Below, in pieces: positions 62,516-64,000 of a DNA stretch of 64,000 nt. Position numbers and translations under genes: made by a program. Source of the DNA: a bacterium (GTDB lineage: Bacteria > BMS3Abin14); contig CP070719.1 in the NCBI GenBank assembly GCA_020350725.1, positions 781,026-845,025 of the forward strand. Direction: 5' to 3'. Position 1 is the stretch's first letter, and every line of letters starts with the position of its first letter. Under the pieces are notes generated by a model, which had not been told where the DNA came from, made no database searches, and saw only the letters and a program-made list of their open reading frames with translations.

Positions 62516-63831
62516 CCCCGCGTCCGCTTTTCGCCCCCTCCCTTCTGCATCCATTCTTCCAGCGCCCTCACGATCCGCCGGTTGGCGCTCGGCATCGCCA
62601 GTCCCTCCAGCTCCTCAGGGGTCACCCACCTCGCCTCGGGCCGATTAAGCTTCCCCCCCTGCCTGCCGCACAGAAACACATGCAATCTCACCCGGAAACG
62701 GGTGTAGTTGTGGGTGAACACCCCCAGCTTCTCGTACACCCTGATCCTCAACCCGGTTTCTTCCCTCACCTCTCTGACCACCGCAGCTTCGGCCGTCTCC
62801 ACCGTGCTTCCCCCTCCACGCCCTCGCGTCGGTTCTTTGCCCCTTCTGGACTCTGGACGCTGGACTCTGGACTCATTTCCCCCTGCGTCCCCGCGTCCCA
62901 GCGTACCCTCATCTGCGCGTCCTGCCACCGTTCCGATCTTCCCTCCCGGAAACTCCCACATCCCCGCCAGAAGGCCTCCGGGGGGCCGGCGCTGGACGAG
63001 GACCTTACTCCTCCAGAGCACAACGCCGAGGGCGGCCTCTATCCGCCGGACGTCTTCCCTCCTCACGGCGGGAGGGAAGTCGTCCACGGTACCCGCCTTC
63101 ATCGCCCGGCACCACCGGGCGATGGGACATTCCCGGCAAGCGGGATCGCGGGGAGTGCACACGGAGGCCCCCAGGTCCATGACGGCCTGGTTGAAATCCC
63201 CCGGGCGGTCCGTGGGAACCATCCGGGAAACGGCCCTGGTCAGGTATCTCCGGGCCTCCCCCCTCGTTTTCAGCCGGCTCCCGTCGTTTTCATGCGAGAC
63301 CGCCAGCAGCCTGGACAGGACCCGGAAGACGTTGGCGTCAACTGCCGGCACCCGGAGGCCGAAGGCGATGGATGCGACGGCCCCGGCCGTGTAATCCCCC
63401 ACACCGGGAAGCCTCTTCAGGGAACCGGGATCCCGTTGGAGCTCTCCCCCGTATGAACGGACGACCTCACGGGCTGCCCGGTGGAGGTTGCGTGCCCTCC
63501 GGTAGTAGCCCAGACCCTCCCAGGAACGGAGGACGTCCGCCTCCCCGGCTTCCGCCAGGTCCCGGATGGTGGGATATCTTTCCATCCATCGGTTGAAATG
63601 GGGGATGACTGCCGCCACGGTGGTCTGCTGGAGCATGACCTCGGAGACGAGGACGGCGTAAGGGTCGGGATGGTCCCTCCAGGGCAGTTCCCGCCTGGCC
63701 TCGTCGTACCAGGCGAGAAGGGCGGCGGTGAGGTTGGGAGCCAACGAGGTGAAAGGTGAAAGGTTAAAGGTTAAAGAAGAACTGCGAAGCCCTTTCCCCT
63801 TTCCCCTTTCTTCTTTCCCCTTTCTTCTCAC
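62461..63831 (-). CDS. mutY: Adenine DNA glycosylase MutY with repeat-derived insertions
   Basis: Removes A mispaired with 8-oxoG. Up to 456 residues from GTG 63831, which overlaps the stop of the ABC-2 permease. Core: RELPWRDHPDPYAVLVSEVMLQQTTV (catalytic Glu), KRLPGVGDYTAGAVASIAFG (helix-hairpin-helix), VPAVDANVFRVL (catalytic Asp) and the iron-sulphur cysteines CTPRDPACRECPIARWC. The C-terminal Nudix-like domain is split: MWEFPGGKI and VETAEAAVVREVREETGL are separated by about 44 residues encoded by dispersed repeat DNA (62803-62934). The last 25 residues and the first 29 are also repeat-coded, so the true start is uncertain (TTG 63744 possible). Confidence 0.9.
   Translation of the reverse strand: MRRKGKEERGKGKGLRSSSLTFNLSPFTSLAPNLTAALLAWYDEARRELPWRDHPDPYAVLVSEVMLQQTTVAAVIPHFNRWMERYPTIRDLAEAGEADVLRSWEGLGYYRRARNLHRAAREVVRSYGGELQRDPGSLKRLPGVGDYTAGAVASIAFGLRVPAVDANVFRVLSRLLAVSHENDGSRLKTRGEARRYLTRAVSRMVPTDRPGDFNQAVMDLGASVCTPRDPACRECPIARWCRAMKAGTVDDFPPAVRREDVRRIEAALGVVLWRSKVLVQRRPPGGLLAGMWEFPGGKIGTVAGRADEGTLGRGDAGGNESRVQRPESRRGKEPTRGRGGGSTVETAEAAVVREVREETGLRIRVYEKLGVFTHNYTRFRVRLHVFLCGRQGGKLNRPEARWVTPEELEGLAMPSANRRIVRALEEWMQKGGGEKRTRGELSPESRVQGPEGAKGR
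62820..62890. repeat. Partial composite repeat inside mutY
   Basis: CGCGTCGGTTCTTTGCCCC followed by four 7-mers TCTGGAC, TCTGGAC, GCTGGAC, TCTGGAC (62845-62872) and TCATTTCCCCC; the same words follow in the same order in the intergenic copies at 50.3 and 62.2-62.5 kb. Confidence 0.85.
63747..63824. repeat. Seven-base periodic tracts at the 5' end of mutY
   Basis: 63747-63781: AGGTGAA, AGGTGAA, AGGTTAA, AGGTTAA, AGAAGAA. 63790-63824: CCCTTTC three times, TTCTTTC, CCCTTTC. They lie between the ABC-2 permease stop and the conserved start of MutY. Confidence 0.85.
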
Positions 63832-64000
63832 ATCCTCGCCCCCCGGAACAGGGCCGCGCCCAGGGTGAGAAGGGCCGCCGAGACCCCGGTGAGGACCATC
63901 AGGTCGAAGCCGGGACCGATGGCGGACTTGCCGATGAGGGCCCACCTCAGTCCGTCCACCCCGTAAGTCAGGGGGTTGAGGTAGGCGGCACCCTTGAGGA
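63828..64000 (-). CDS. ABC-2 type transporter permease (C-terminal end only)
   Basis: The last 56 residues are visible: KGAAYLNPLTYGVDGLRWAL, then a hydrophobic segment (LMVLTGVSAALLTLGAALF) and the end RGARM. NPLTYGVDGLRWAL is typical of the last external loop of DrrB/NodJ-type ABC-2 permeases. The rest lies beyond the right edge. Its stop overlaps the possible GTG start of mutY. Confidence 0.8.
   Translation of the reverse strand, partial: LKGAAYLNPLTYGVDGLRWALIGKSAIGPGFDLMVLTGVSAALLTLGAALFRGARM

Overview
The window is about 64 kb of GC-rich DNA (roughly 60 % by eye) from a Gram-negative bacterium. It has lipoproteins with lipoboxes, outer-membrane beta-barrels, a periplasmic and outer-membrane multihaem cytochrome set, a TRAP transporter, a sigma-54 response regulator and Fur boxes. 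This mix suggests a deltaproteobacterial-type (Desulfobacterota-like) respirer, but that is inference: no rRNA or other phylogenetic marker is present. Gene calls were made by reading motifs. No database search was possible.

Layout. 1-3.8 kb: Fur-controlled Fbp-type ferric iron ABC transporter and fur. 3.9-11.2 kb: housekeeping genes (glycerate 2-kinase, MidA-type methyltransferase, enolase, rhomboid protease, two tandem GNAT acetyltransferases, a small lipoprotein, tatA). 11.4-14.5 kb: NtrC-type two-component pair. 14.7-21.3 kb: stand-alone Thr-tRNA editing domain facing threonine synthase, lipase-like hydrolase, CheR methyltransferase, phosphoesterase, SGNH esterase, M41-like zinc protease and an unknown secreted protein. 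21.7-35.0 kb: a catabolic island made of four transcription units with two IclR regulators, a DctPQM TRAP transporter, an MFS carrier, a SauS-like acylating aldehyde dehydrogenase, a ThDP enzyme, a zinc alcohol dehydrogenase, an HMG-CoA-lyase-type enzyme, a type II dehydroquinase and a cupin. 35.1-37.9 kb: a canonical 3-dehydroquinate synthase next to a shikimate kinase/dehydroquinate synthase fusion with altered active-site motifs. 38.4-42.1 kb: carbamoyltransferase / DUF5989 / SxtJ-like / SGNH module. 42.5-50.1 kb: REPIN-like element, tRNA-Ala, PAS-GAF histidine kinase, and a run of envelope proteins ending in a protein with eight 37-residue repeats, then a YbaK deacylase. 50.4-53.6 kb: Nudix CoA pyrophosphatase-like protein, serA, small barrel-like protein. 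53.7-57.5 kb: porin / ten-haem cytochrome / multihaem lipoprotein operon, a probable trans-outer-membrane electron conduit. 57.7-64 kb: small unknown protein, two-domain M16 peptidase, alpha/beta hydrolase, a dense repeat patch, mutY and the end of an ABC-2 permease.

Two sequence-level themes stand out. First, more than a dozen intergenic patches have an exact 7-base period but different unit sequences, and one such patch plus its flanking repeat has entered mutY in frame, splitting the Nudix-like domain and adding a C-terminal tail. Second, the catabolic island carries matching promoter-plus-palindrome architectures in front of its two minus-strand operons, which points to IclR control of the whole island.
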